Positions 17,981 through 25,577 of a DNA stretch of 59,452 nt are shown here, piece by piece. A program made the position numbers and the translations under genes. Numbering within the stretch: position 1 is the first letter of the stretch; every line of letters begins with the position of its first letter. Source of the stretch: Anaerolineales bacterium HSG25. Its GTDB lineage: Bacteria > Chloroflexota > Anaerolineae > 4572-78 > J111. The notes beneath the pieces are model-generated. The model was not told the DNA's origin, searched no databases, and saw only the letters and a list, made by a program, of their open reading frames with translations. The stretch is taken from contig JAUCGA010000025.1 in assembly GCA_030377865.1 (NCBI GenBank), positions 1-59,452 on the forward strand, given 5' to 3'.

Positions 17981-19225
17981 ATGCTCAAACTTCTAAACAT
18001 CGCTCGCGAAGAGATATGGTACCATGCTCGACAATGGACGTTTTACCTCGTGACCTTTGGCGTACCGTTGATGTTTGCCGCGCTGGGAGCCATTCCCCGA
18101 ATTCAAGTTGCCGCCGAAGATGCCCCCTTGCCCAACGTGGAGACGGTCTTCACCATTGATGAGACCATCACCGAGCCAACGGGCTATGTTGATCATGCCG
18201 ACTTGATTACCTTTATACCTGATGATTTGTCAGAAAATCTGTTCCCTTTTGCTGACGAAGCAAGCGCAGACCATGCTTTACAGGCCGAGGAGATTGAGAG
18301 CTACTACGTCATCGCCTCTAACTATATCAGTTCTGGAGTGGTGACTCAGTATAGCCATAATCCCCAACTCCTCGCCCATACCGACGGCCCGATTCGGGCA
18401 CTGTTGCGAGATAATTTGATGGAAACAGTGGCTGATCCGTTGATAGCTGAACGACTAGAGATGCCCGTTTATATCATCAATAATGGGCCACCTCCCCCAC
18501 AATATGGGTTTTTACCCCTTGATTTGGATTTGCGGCAACTCTTCTCGGCAAGTCTCATCGTCAGTCTGTTTGCCTATACGATTAATGTCAGTGGTTCATT
18601 GTTAATCCGTTCCCTGCAACGAGAGATGAAGATGCGGGTCATGGAGATTCTGATAACCAGTACCACGCCTCATCAGTTTATCGGCGGTAAATTAGTCGGG
18701 TTGATTAGCTTGGCTCTGTTTCAGGTCAGTCTGTCGTTGCTGGCCGCGGCTTGGGTTTACGGTAACAACCCAGATGGTTCTGGGCCAGCCCGTTTATCAC
18801 TTATTGCATTAGCCTACTGTGTGCCATATCTATTTTTTGGTTTGATTGCGTATTGTGGGGTGGTGATGAGCATGGCCGCAGTATGGCCCAATCCGAGGGA
18901 AAGTGGCCTGTTGTTAGGCGGAGCCAGAATCATCGCCATGAGTCCGTTGGTCGGCATCCTCTTTATTCTCCCCGATTTAGATGGTTGGTTGGCTGTAGTT
19001 CTGACCATATTCCCGCTGACGGCCACGCTTCTTATGCCCTTTCGGTTACTACTAAGTGGGGTACCAATGTGGCAATGGCTAATCGGTTTGGCAGGACTTA
19101 TGTTCTGGTCTTTCCTAACGGTTTCCCTAAGCATGCAATTATTCCGTACTCGTGGTTTACTAACCGGACAATCGACCTCAATCTTTAACTTGCGTCGAAT
19201 AATTCGGGTAGTACAGGGTGTTTAG
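17981..19225 (+). CDS. ABC-2 type transporter permease (NatB-like)
   Basis: About 414 residues. One N-terminal membrane segment (FYLVTFGVPLMFAALGAI) is followed by a large extracytoplasmic domain of about 170 residues, then five or six C-terminal membrane segments with the family motif MKMRVMEILITSTTPHQFIGGKLVG. This is the layout of NatB-type exporters. The ATP-binding partner is not in the window, so the gene is an orphan permease or works with a distant subunit. The frame is open from GTG 17927, which overlaps the previous gene and has AGGGG nearby. I prefer ATG 17981 because family proteins start close to the first membrane segment, but neither start is certain. Confidence 0.8.
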   Translation: MLKLLNIAREEIWYHARQWTFYLVTFGVPLMFAALGAIPRIQVAAEDAPLPNVETVFTIDETITEPTGYVDHADLITFIPDDLSENLFPFADEASADHALQAEEIESYYVIASNYISSGVVTQYSHNPQLLAHTDGPIRALLRDNLMETVADPLIAERLEMPVYIINNGPPPPQYGFLPLDLDLRQLFSASLIVSLFAYTINVSGSLLIRSLQREMKMRVMEILITSTTPHQFIGGKLVGLISLALFQVSLSLLAAAWVYGNNPDGSGPARLSLIALAYCVPYLFFGLIAYCGVVMSMAAVWPNPRESGLLLGGARIIAMSPLVGILFILPDLDGWLAVVLTIFPLTATLLMPFRLLLSGVPMWQWLIGLAGLMFWSFLTVSLSMQLFRTRGLLTGQSTSIFNLRRIIRVVQGV

Positions 19226-19321
19226 AAATCGCTGACAAGACCGCTTTTATGATATTTCCTCCGTGAACCTCTGTGTTATCGTTTTTAGCCTTTCCTAAAC
19301 CAGTCTGTTGGGTAACAAGAA

Positions 19322-19435
19322 ATCGGGATTAAATAAGTTGCGCGTATTCACATAAGAATGAATTCTTATGCTGACACGAGAAACCTGCTTAAGCAGGTTT
19401 TCCGTTTAAGACGCTGATTTCAATCAGCGGTCTTA
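19322..19435. repeat. Family F anchor with three different hairpins, copy 1
   Basis: The anchor word ATCGGGATTAAATAAGTTG plus CGCG (19322-19344) is followed by three perfect or near-perfect hairpins with unrelated arms: CATAAGAAT / ATTCTTATG, AAACCTGC / GCAGGTTT and AAGACGCTGAT / ATCAGCGGTCTT. The same anchor occurs at 27020-27042 and 46478-46500 in front of other hairpins, and partly at 35551-35565. With element B3 it fills most of the gene-free stretch 19226-19688. Confidence 0.75.
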
Positions 19436-19533
19436 GGCACAAACTTTGGAGTACAACTACGGAGTAGAGCTTCAAAAATTAGTAGTTGTTAACCGATAAT
19501 ATGTCTACAAATAAATACTCTTGATGGTTGATG

Positions 19534-19624
19534 GTAAAAGTTCAGTAAAGTAGCTCTAGAAACCCGATTTCTTTGAGAAATCGGGTTTCTGATGCTCTTT
19601 CTGGCGAGTTCACTGAATATTTAC
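19534..19624 (+). repeat. Family B element, copy 3
   Basis: A 91-bp copy flanked by GGTTGATG on the left and GGTTGATA on the right, a possible 8-bp target duplication with one mismatch. It lies in the leader of the methyltransferase gene. Confidence 0.85.
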
Positions 19625-19688
19625 GGTTGATAACTATCAGTCATCACCAAAAATTATTAATTTTAAGGCAGTGTGGTATAACAAACTC

Positions 19689-20363
19689 ATGACAACTCAA
19701 AATAAATTTCTATTTTGGCAACAGTTTCAAAAAAATTTCTTTCATGTCGGTGCGGTGCTACCAAGCTCTGCCGCGTTGGGTAAAGCGGCTACATTCTACC
19801 TGTCCGAAAAAAAGGAGAATATCAAAGTGCTTGAGGCGGGCGCGGGAACCGGCTCGTTCACCCGAGAGATTTTACCCTTTTTAGATGCAGGTGATTCTCT
19901 TGATGCAGTAGAAATAAACCCTGACTTAATTCGTCACCTGTACCTTCGTTTTCAATCAGAACCTGATTTTCAAGTCGCCAATGGGGTTGATGTGAACCTG
20001 ATTAATGCCGATTTGCTACAATTTCCCTTCAATAAACAGTATGACTATATCATCTTTAGTTTGCCTATGACCAACTTCCCGTCTCAAATGGTCGAAGAGG
20101 TGTTGACTCTGATGATGAAACACCTCAAACCGGGAGGAGTATTTAGTTATGTAAAATATATTTTTATTGGTCAGGTTAAATACATGTATAGCCAGTCTGA
20201 AACTAAGGCCAATATGAAAAACACGCAAGAGATTATCAAACGATTTGCCGATCAATATCAGTTTGACCGGAAGGTTGTTGGAGCAAATGTCCCACCGACG
20301 TGGGTACATTATTGGCGTAAACCGATTCAGGATACATCAGAATCAGATACAGTTGAGGAATAG
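19689..20363 (+). CDS. Phospholipid N-methyltransferase (PmtA-like)
   Basis: A 224-residue class I methyltransferase resembling PmtA/KsgA-type enzymes. It has the N-terminal signature GAVLPSSAALGKAA that precedes motif I in phosphatidylethanolamine N-methyltransferases, then VLEAGAGTGSFT (motif I), DAVEINPDLIRHL (motif II), INADLLQFPF and YIIFSLPMTNFP. It should methylate phosphatidylethanolamine to phosphatidylcholine using SAM. The two genes downstream are PssA and Psd, which make phosphatidylethanolamine. That supports the assignment over rRNA adenine dimethylase, whose catalytic NLPY motif is replaced here by SLPM. Start ATG 19689; GTG 19671 is an alternative. Confidence 0.75.
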   Translation: MTTQNKFLFWQQFQKNFFHVGAVLPSSAALGKAATFYLSEKKENIKVLEAGAGTGSFTREILPFLDAGDSLDAVEINPDLIRHLYLRFQSEPDFQVANGVDVNLINADLLQFPFNKQYDYIIFSLPMTNFPSQMVEEVLTLMMKHLKPGGVFSYVKYIFIGQVKYMYSQSETKANMKNTQEIIKRFADQYQFDRKVVGANVPPTWVHYWRKPIQDTSESDTVEE

Positions 20364-20422
20364 TTTGAATGATAAGTCGTAAATAAACCGATATTTCTGG
20401 TTATCTGGTATGATAGTCAATA

Positions 20423-20558
20423 GACCTGTTCGGGAACAACTAATTGTCTCATAAAAACTCAAATTCGAGACACGCGGAGTGCAAAAGCTTCTTGCTTTTG
20501 CATGTTTACTTCTGGCAAAAGCAAGAAGCTTTTGCACTCCTTTATTGCCGAACAACTC
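20423..20558. mobile_element. Family A miniature element, copy 3, with TA duplication
   Basis: A 136-bp element with ends GACCTGTTCGG and CCGAACAACTC, flanked by TA at 20421-20422 and 20559-20560. The core has two hairpins GCAAAAGC-TTCTT-GCTTTTGC and GCAAAAGC-AAGAA-GCTTTTGC with complementary loops. It lies between the pmtA-like gene and pssA and could influence read-through. Confidence 0.9.
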
Positions 20559-20611
20559 TAATGCTAGGTTATTTATCACTAATTATTCAAACCTATAACA
20601 AGGAGGCTTAA

Positions 20612-21313
20612 ATGCCGAGACAAATCACCCTTATATTACCTAGTATTGCCACCCTGAGTTCACTCATGTTTGGCACTGTCGCGATTATGGTATTAAGCGA
20701 CAAAGAATTTTTATTGGCCGCAACATTAATTTTACTCGGTTCAATCTTAGATGTATTGGATGGTCAACTGGCTCAACGTTTAGAGGCGGTCAGCGACATC
20801 GGTAAGGAGCTAGATTCACTCGCCGACGTGGTTACGTTTGGGGTTGCCCCTACCATTTTATTGTATCATCTTATGCTCGAAGTAGGTGTAATTCAACCAG
20901 TAGCAATTTTAAGTTCATTAGCCTTCGTAGTAGCCGGAGCATTTCGTTTGGCTCGCTTCAACACCACCCCCTCTAACAGGTCAGCCTATTTTCAGGGCAT
21001 GCCGATTCCGATGGGCAGTATCCTGTTAATTACTGGTAGTTTCTGGCAAGGTTGGGCCATCAATATTTGGTGGACAATTGTTGTGGTCACGGTTAGTTAT
21101 CTCATGGTTAGCCCATTTGCCTATCCAAAAGTCAAACATATCACCAATTATCCACCTACCGCTTGGGCTGGTGTTTGCGCCTTCGCCTTACTAACTGGGA
21201 TAGTCGGCAGTTGGCAAGCTGTTCCGTTTGCATTAATGCTTTTATATGCTGTCAGCGGGCCAATTTTTTCAGTATGGTTTGCTAAAACAAAAAACAAGGC
21301 AACAAGTAAATAA
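20612..21313 (+). CDS. pssA: CDP-diacylglycerol-serine O-phosphatidyltransferase
   Basis: A membrane enzyme joining serine to CDP-diacylglycerol to give phosphatidylserine. The protein has 233 residues with about six to eight membrane segments. The CDP-alcohol phosphatidyltransferase signature is present as DGQLAQ-x8-G-KEL-D-SLA-D, immediately followed by VVTFGVAPTILLY, typical of PssA. One position is odd: the motif normally reads D-G-x-x-A-R, and here the Arg is Gln, with Arg next to it. Psd starts 8 bases after the stop, so the two are co-transcribed. AAGGAGG precedes the ATG. Confidence 0.9.
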   Translation: MPRQITLILPSIATLSSLMFGTVAIMVLSDKEFLLAATLILLGSILDVLDGQLAQRLEAVSDIGKELDSLADVVTFGVAPTILLYHLMLEVGVIQPVAILSSLAFVVAGAFRLARFNTTPSNRSAYFQGMPIPMGSILLITGSFWQGWAINIWWTIVVVTVSYLMVSPFAYPKVKHITNYPPTAWAGVCAFALLTGIVGSWQAVPFALMLLYAVSGPIFSVWFAKTKNKATSK

Positions 21314-21321
21314 CAACAATT

Positions 21322-21969
21322 ATGATTATAAGTGGTATTATTTCAGCATGGCGCGAGGTCAAGCCAATTGTGATAGGATTAGTTAGCCTCTCGTTTATAG
21401 GAATCGTGCAAAAATGTAAATGGCTATCTGTAGCATCGGCCTTATTTTTGGGCTGGGTCTTCTATTTTTTTCGAGATCCAGAACGTTTTCCAGAGTTGAT
21501 TGCTCCTGATATTATTTTTTCACCAGCAGATGGGCGTATCACAAAAATTGAACAGATTAACGAATCAGATTTTATGCAAGGGAAATGTCAAAGAGTCACG
21601 ATTTTTCTTAGCTTGTTTAATGTACATGTTCAGCACAACCCATACCCCGGCACAGTTAAATTTATCAACTATCAATCAGGGGGATTTGCTCCCGCACTTT
21701 TTGACCATGCCGACAATAATGAATCGAATAGTATTGGCTTGCAAACTCAACATGGCCCACTGATTGTCAAACAAATGACTGGCCTTTTAGCTCGACGGAT
21801 TGTTTGTTGGGTTGATTTAGAAGATCAGCTAGAGTTAGGTCAGCGATTAGGGCTAATAAAGTTCGGCAGTCGAGTCGACTTGTTTCTGCCTAGCGACAAA
21901 ATAGAGTTGCTAGTGGAACCGGGGCAAACGGTTTACGGTGGACAAACAGCCATTGCCAAATGGTGCTAA
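21322..21969 (+). CDS. psd: Phosphatidylserine decarboxylase (archaeal/short type)
   Basis: Converts phosphatidylserine to phosphatidylethanolamine at the membrane. The protein has 215 residues, the short form. The N-terminus has two hydrophobic segments, then FFRDPERFPE, SPADGRITKI and FLSLFNVHVQHNPYPG, all typical. The self-cleavage site that generates the pyruvoyl group is KFGSRVDLF, between Gly and Ser. Together with pssA and the PmtA-like enzyme it completes a serine to phosphatidylserine to phosphatidylethanolamine to phosphatidylcholine route. Confidence 0.92.
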   Translation: MIISGIISAWREVKPIVIGLVSLSFIGIVQKCKWLSVASALFLGWVFYFFRDPERFPELIAPDIIFSPADGRITKIEQINESDFMQGKCQRVTIFLSLFNVHVQHNPYPGTVKFINYQSGGFAPALFDHADNNESNSIGLQTQHGPLIVKQMTGLLARRIVCWVDLEDQLELGQRLGLIKFGSRVDLFLPSDKIELLVEPGQTVYGGQTAIAKWC

Positions 21970-22061
21970 AGCCCCAAAGCCTCTAACTTTTCCACCATGT
22001 TTTTTTGCAGTGAGACGTATAAATGGGTAGTCAAAATTTGTCTGGATATCTATAACCGAGT

Positions 22062-22090
22062 TTGACAACAAACTTAAAATAGAATATAAT
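22062..22090 (+). promoter_or_regulatory. Consensus sigma-70 promoter of the rplU operon
   Basis: TTGACA (22062-22067) and TATAAT (22085-22090) are both perfect and are separated by exactly 17 bases. Transcription would start near 22097, at the foot of the leader hairpin. Confidence 0.85.
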
Positions 22091-22095
22091 CACGC

Positions 22096-22134
22096 TTTGT
22101 GCGACTGCAACTAAGTGGGTCGCACAAATTTTTT
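22096..22134 (+). terminator. Leader terminator/attenuator before rplU
   Basis: Perfect 10-bp stem TTTGTGCGAC / GTCGCACAAA (22096-22105, 22119-22128) followed by a six-T run, located right after the predicted transcription start and about 36 bases before rplU. A terminator between a strong promoter and its ribosomal genes implies attenuation. Bacillus-type rplU leaders are regulated by L21, but this structure is not obviously the same RNA family. Confidence 0.7.
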
Positions 22135-22169
22135 ATTTAGTCAAAACTTACTAAGTGGAGTGAACAGCG

Positions 22170-22592
22170 ATGTACGCAGTTATAAAGACAGGAGGCAAGC
22201 AGTACCGTGTCTCTGAGGGTGATTTAATAGAAATTGAGAAACTTCCGACAGAGGTTGGTGAAACCTTAAGCTTCAGTGAAGTATTGTTATTATCTGATTC
22301 AGATAATGTAACGGTTGGACAACCACTGATTGACGGTGCTCAAGTAACCGCCACTGTTCAAGCTCACGGACGTGGCAAAAAAATTATTGTTTATAAACAC
22401 AAAAAAAACTATCACAAGAAACAAGGCCATCGGCAAGACTATACCCGAATCCAAATTGATCAGATTCTTGGAGCCGGAGAAACATCCGCACCAAAAGCCG
22501 AAGCCGTTGAAATTGTGAAAGAAGATGCTCCGGTTGCCTCTTCACCTACCGCACCGGAAGATACTATAACAACAGTAGAGGAAAAGGAGTAG
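22170..22592 (+). CDS. rplU: 50S ribosomal protein L21 with acidic C-terminal extension
   Basis: Large-subunit protein that binds 23S rRNA. The start [18 protein letters not shown] is diagnostic. The conserved core ends near residue 103 ([22 protein letters not shown]). A further 35 or so residues, rich in Ala, Glu, Thr and Pro, form an acidic tail not present in E. coli L21. It is the first gene of the rplU-rpmA-rpmE operon, with 3 bases to rpmA. Confidence 0.97.
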   Translation: MYAVIKTGGKQYRVSEGDLIEIEKLPTEVGETLSFSEVLLLSDSDNVTVGQPLIDGAQVTATVQAHGRGKKIIVYKHKKNYHKKQGHRQDYTRIQIDQILGAGETSAPKAEAVEIVKEDAPVASSPTAPEDTITTVEEKE

Positions 22593-22595
22593 AAA

Positions 22596-22886
22596 ATGGC
22601 TCATAAAAAAGGTGGCGGCTCTAGTCGTAATGGACGCGACAGCAATAGCCAACGTCTAGGTGTTAAAAAATTTGGGGGTGAATATGTTATCCCCGGTAAT
22701 ATTATTGTCCGCCAACGCGGAACTGAGTTCCGCCCCGGCAATAATGTCGGCATGGGTAAAGACCACACTATTTATGCAATAATTAAAGGTCAGGTTAAGT
22801 TTGAAAATGTGACCCATAAAAAACAGCAAATTAGTGTTTATCCCGCCGTTTCTGAAACAGTAACAACCGTGAAAGGTGACGAATAA
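22596..22886 (+). CDS. rpmA: 50S ribosomal protein L27
   Basis: 96 residues starting [22 protein letters not shown], the invariant N-terminus that reaches the peptidyl-transferase centre. It has no N-terminal propeptide of the kind cleaved in Firmicutes. The AAAGGAG-type site is in the end of rplU. The next start codon is 1 base after its stop. Confidence 0.97.
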   Translation: MAHKKGGGSSRNGRDSNSQRLGVKKFGGEYVIPGNIIVRQRGTEFRPGNNVGMGKDHTIYAIIKGQVKFENVTHKKQQISVYPAVSETVTTVKGDE

Positions 22887-22887
22887 T

Positions 22888-23361
22888 ATGAAAAAAGGTA
22901 TACACCCAAAGTGGTATCCAGAAGCCAAAGTTATCTGTAACGGCGAAGTGGTGATGACTGTAGGAGCGACTCAACCAGAACTTCGAGTCGATATTTGGTC
23001 AGGAAATCACCCCTTTTTTACAGGTGAACGGCGCATTGTTGATACGGCAGGTCAAGTAGACCGGTTTATGAAACGTCTAAAGCAGTATGATCAACATCAA
23101 ACAGATGTTGATCAACGAGAAGTCGTTGCCCTTGAAAAACAAAAAACTCGTTTCTTAAAGCAACAAGTCGTTGCCCTTGACTTAGGTGATGAGGTTACTC
23201 AAGTTCTGCACGATGCAACCATCATCTCAGTTGGTGATCTTATTGAAACGTTAGAACAAAATAAAGAAAGTCTATTGACATTACAAGGGTTTACACCCGA
23301 AGTTGTTGCGACGTTAGAAACTAAAGTTTCTGAAGCTAAAACAGCTTATTTTCAAGAGTAA
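22888..23361 (+). CDS. rpmE: 50S ribosomal protein L31 fused to an alpha-CTD-like helix-hairpin-helix domain
   Basis: 157 residues, about twice the length of normal L31. Residues 1-66 are L31 (MKKGIHPKWY, HPFFTGERRIVDTAGQVDRF), but only one cysteine (Cys17) remains, so the zinc site of zinc-binding L31 is lost. After a charged helical linker, residues 95-146 read LDLGDEVTQVL...TIISVGDLIE...LLTLQGFTPEVVATLETKV. That has the spacing of the RNA polymerase alpha C-terminal domain or related HhH units (L-x-L...L...I-x-x-V-G-D-L...L...G-F...L-x-x-L). The match was judged by eye. The extension may bind rRNA or DNA. A long hairpin with T6 follows at 23386-23464. Confidence 0.85.
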   Translation: MKKGIHPKWYPEAKVICNGEVVMTVGATQPELRVDIWSGNHPFFTGERRIVDTAGQVDRFMKRLKQYDQHQTDVDQREVVALEKQKTRFLKQQVVALDLGDEVTQVLHDATIISVGDLIETLEQNKESLLTLQGFTPEVVATLETKVSEAKTAYFQE

Positions 23362-23385
23362 CTATTAGTTAAAAAGTTGACAATG

Positions 23386-23464
23386 GAGCGAGTTAACGAG
23401 TTGTAGGTTGAGCAAATCGAGCATTTCCTTGCTGAATCTCCAATTCGTTAGCTCGCTCTTTTTT
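23386..23464 (+). terminator. Operon terminator after rpmE
   Basis: Arms GAGCGAGTTAACGA (23386-23399) and TCGTTAGCTCGCTC (23445-23458) with a single G-T pair, followed by six T. The 45-base apical region can form extra pairs. It separates the ribosomal operon from tdk. Confidence 0.7.
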
Positions 23465-23481
23465 ATATACACAGCTTAATT

Positions 23482-24129
23482 ATGAATAGCCATCTTTATA
23501 AAACAGGTTGGATAGAACTTATTTGCGGTAGCATGTTCAGTGGTAAAACAGAAGAACTGATTCGGCGTTTGGTACGGGCAAAAATTGCCAAACAGAAAAT
23601 TCAGGTTTTTAAACCCCTGCTCGACAACCGTTATCAAGCTGACATGGTCAGTTCGCATAATGGAGGCCGTTTCGAGGCACAGGTCATTAAAGAACCTCAG
23701 GAGTTGCTCCATTTGCTTGATGACAATACAAACGTTATCGCCATTGATGAGGTACAGTTTTTTGACAACGATATTGCCGCTATTGCCGAAACTCTGGCTA
23801 ATAGCCAACGACGAGTAATATTGGCTGGATTAGACATGGATTTTCGAGGTGAAGCTTTTGGCCCAATCCCCTTATTAATGGCCATGTCTGAAAAAGTCCG
23901 TAAACTAAGAGCTATTTGCATGGTTTGTGGACGAGAAGCAAGCCGTACACAACGACTCATTAATGGACATCCGGCTCATTACAATGATCCTGTGATTATG
24001 GTCGGAGCCAAAGAGGTGTACGAAGCTCGCTGTCGAGAACATCACAGTGTCCCCGGACGAATTTATCAGCCTATTACCGACGGTAAACAACCCTCATTTT
24101 TAGATAGTTTTAACTCAGAATCATTATAA
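23482..24129 (+). CDS. tdk: Thymidine kinase (type II)
   Basis: Phosphorylates thymidine to dTMP with ATP in the salvage pathway. The protein has 215 residues. The P-loop is [14 protein letters not shown], the Walker B equivalent is [10 protein letters not shown], and [14 protein letters not shown] is the family motif. The C-terminal lasso has the zinc ligands CMVCG...CREH and a thymidine-binding loop [12 protein letters not shown]. The next gene begins 10 bases after the stop and is likely co-transcribed. Confidence 0.95.
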   Translation: MNSHLYKTGWIELICGSMFSGKTEELIRRLVRAKIAKQKIQVFKPLLDNRYQADMVSSHNGGRFEAQVIKEPQELLHLLDDNTNVIAIDEVQFFDNDIAAIAETLANSQRRVILAGLDMDFRGEAFGPIPLLMAMSEKVRKLRAICMVCGREASRTQRLINGHPAHYNDPVIMVGAKEVYEARCREHHSVPGRIYQPITDGKQPSFLDSFNSESL

Positions 24130-24139
24130 GAGGTATATT

Positions 24140-25186
24140 ATGAGTACACCTAACACAGATTTTATTCGTGACTTTTTATTGGAACTGTTACAAACGCCTA
24201 GCCCAACTGGTAATACCGATGTCGCCATTGAGTTAGTTGAAAAATATTGCGCCCAACTAGGTCTCGAAACCTATCGTACTCCAAAACGAAGCCTTGTAGC
24301 AAAGTTGCCGAGCCAGAAAAATGCTCCTGCTATAACCGTGGCTAGCCATGTGGATACGTTGGGAGCTATGGTTCGAGAAATAAAGGGGAATGGTCGTTTG
24401 AAACTGACAATGCTTGGCGGTTATTTACCTGCTTCGGTAGTGGGAGAATATTGCACAATAGAAACCGCTTCTGGTAAAACTGTTTCTGGTACAGTGTTGC
24501 TGACTCAGCAATCGGTTCATATTCATGGCAAGGCCGAAATGAACAAACTCGGTGCAAATATGGATAATCTCGAAGTTCGGCTAGATGCACGCACAACCTC
24601 CGAAGAAGAAACAAAAGAGTTGGGTATTGCGGTGGGGGATTTTGTATCGTGGGACACACGCACTCAATACACCGAGGCTGGATTCATTAAGTCACGTCAT
24701 CTCGACAATAAGGCTGGCGTGGCCGCTTCGCTAGGTGCGGCAGAAATGATGATTCGAAGTCAACAAACGGCAACACAGCCAACCTATCTCTACTTTAGTA
24801 ACTACGAAGAGGTGGGGCATGGAGCCGCGGCTGGAATTCCCGCCGATACGGAAGAGTTATTAGTGATTGACATGGCTCCGGTAGGAAGCGGTCAATCTTC
24901 TGATGAATTTGGGGTGAGCATCTGTGTAAAAGATAGTGGTGGGCCTTATGATTTACACATGAAGCAAAAATTGGTTAAATTGGCTGAAGCCAAGGAACTT
25001 CCTTATAACCTTGATGTATATGTCCATTATGGCTCTGATGGTACGGCGGCTTTGTTTGCAGGGGTGGATGCTCGGGTCGGCTTGATTGGGCCGGGCATTG
25101 ATGCTTCACACGCTTATGAACGAACGCATCTGGATTCAATCTTGAATAGTGTCGAACTGATTGTGGCCTATTTGACCCAAACATAA
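24140..25186 (+). CDS. M42 family metallo-aminopeptidase/cellulase-like peptidase
   Basis: A cytosolic dinuclear zinc peptidase of 348 residues in the TET/FrvX family. The metal and catalytic motifs appear in order: ASHVDTLGAMV (His/Asp), HLDNKAGVAA (Asp), SNYEEVGHGAA (catalytic Glu pair), VIDMAPVGSG (Asp) and DASHAYERTH (His). It probably trims peptides released by larger proteases as a self-compartmentalised complex. RBS AGAGG precedes the ATG. A hairpin at 25187-25226 follows directly. Confidence 0.9.
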   Translation: MSTPNTDFIRDFLLELLQTPSPTGNTDVAIELVEKYCAQLGLETYRTPKRSLVAKLPSQKNAPAITVASHVDTLGAMVREIKGNGRLKLTMLGGYLPASVVGEYCTIETASGKTVSGTVLLTQQSVHIHGKAEMNKLGANMDNLEVRLDARTTSEEETKELGIAVGDFVSWDTRTQYTEAGFIKSRHLDNKAGVAASLGAAEMMIRSQQTATQPTYLYFSNYEEVGHGAAAGIPADTEELLVIDMAPVGSGQSSDEFGVSICVKDSGGPYDLHMKQKLVKLAEAKELPYNLDVYVHYGSDGTAALFAGVDARVGLIGPGIDASHAYERTHLDSILNSVELIVAYLTQT

Positions 25187-25226
25187 AAGGAGTAGAGCCA
25201 AATCACATCTCTTAGCTCTACTCCTT
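25187..25226. terminator. Hairpin after the M42 peptidase gene
   Basis: Perfect 12-bp arms AAGGAGTAGAGC / GCTCTACTCCTT immediately after the stop codon. The T-run is missing, so it may act as an mRNA 3' stabiliser or a weak terminator. Confidence 0.5.
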
Positions 25227-25260
25227 ACAACATTTTAAGGTAGCTTAAGGCAAGTGGCTA

Positions 25261-25289
25261 TTGACAAACAGTTTAAGTTATGATAAGAT
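25261..25289 (+). promoter_or_regulatory. Promoter of the pilin gene
   Basis: TTGACA (25261-25266) and TAAGAT (25284-25289) with 17-base spacing. AAAGGAGG follows at about 25305-25312. Confidence 0.7.
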
Positions 25290-25323
25290 GGGGGCATCTT
25301 AAATAAAGGAGGCATTTTCCATC

Positions 25324-25476
25324 ATGTTATTCCTTCCACAAGAAGAAGGCCAAGGCTTGGTTGAGTATGCTCTAATTCTTGTTCTCGTAGCTATCGTTGT
25401 TATCGCCATTTTGCTCTTACTTGGGCCGATTATCGGTAACGTCTTTAGTAACGTATCTGGCGGCTTAGGCGGCTAG
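25324..25476 (+). CDS. Flp/Fap-type pilin subunit, 50 residues
   Basis: A short gene encoding MLFLPQEEGQGLVEYALIL followed by a hydrophobic segment (VLVAIVVIAILLLLG) and a small tail NVFSNVSGGLGG. Glu-Gly-Gln-Gly-Leu-Val-Glu-Tyr-Ala is the hallmark of Flp/TadE-like pilins. Prepilin peptidase would cut before the hydrophobic helix, leaving Glu+5 of the mature protein. It has its own promoter, a strong ribosome binding site and its own terminator, so it is monocistronic and probably strongly expressed. No tad secretion genes are nearby. Confidence 0.9.
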   Translation: MLFLPQEEGQGLVEYALILVLVAIVVIAILLLLGPIIGNVFSNVSGGLGG

Positions 25477-25519
25477 AGCTGTTTATCTAAATTTTTTATT
25501 GTTTTAAGTACTCTTTCTA

Positions 25520-25551
25520 AAAGAGCCACAATTTGTGGCTCTTTTTTTTAC
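25520..25551 (+). terminator. Intrinsic terminator of the pilin gene
   Basis: AAAGAGCCACAA / TTGTGGCTCTTT stem with a long T-run, 45 bases after the pilin stop. The symmetry allows it to serve the convergent gene at 25578 as well. Confidence 0.9.
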
Positions 25552-25577
25552 CTAAAAAATCGGGCTCAATATAAGAA

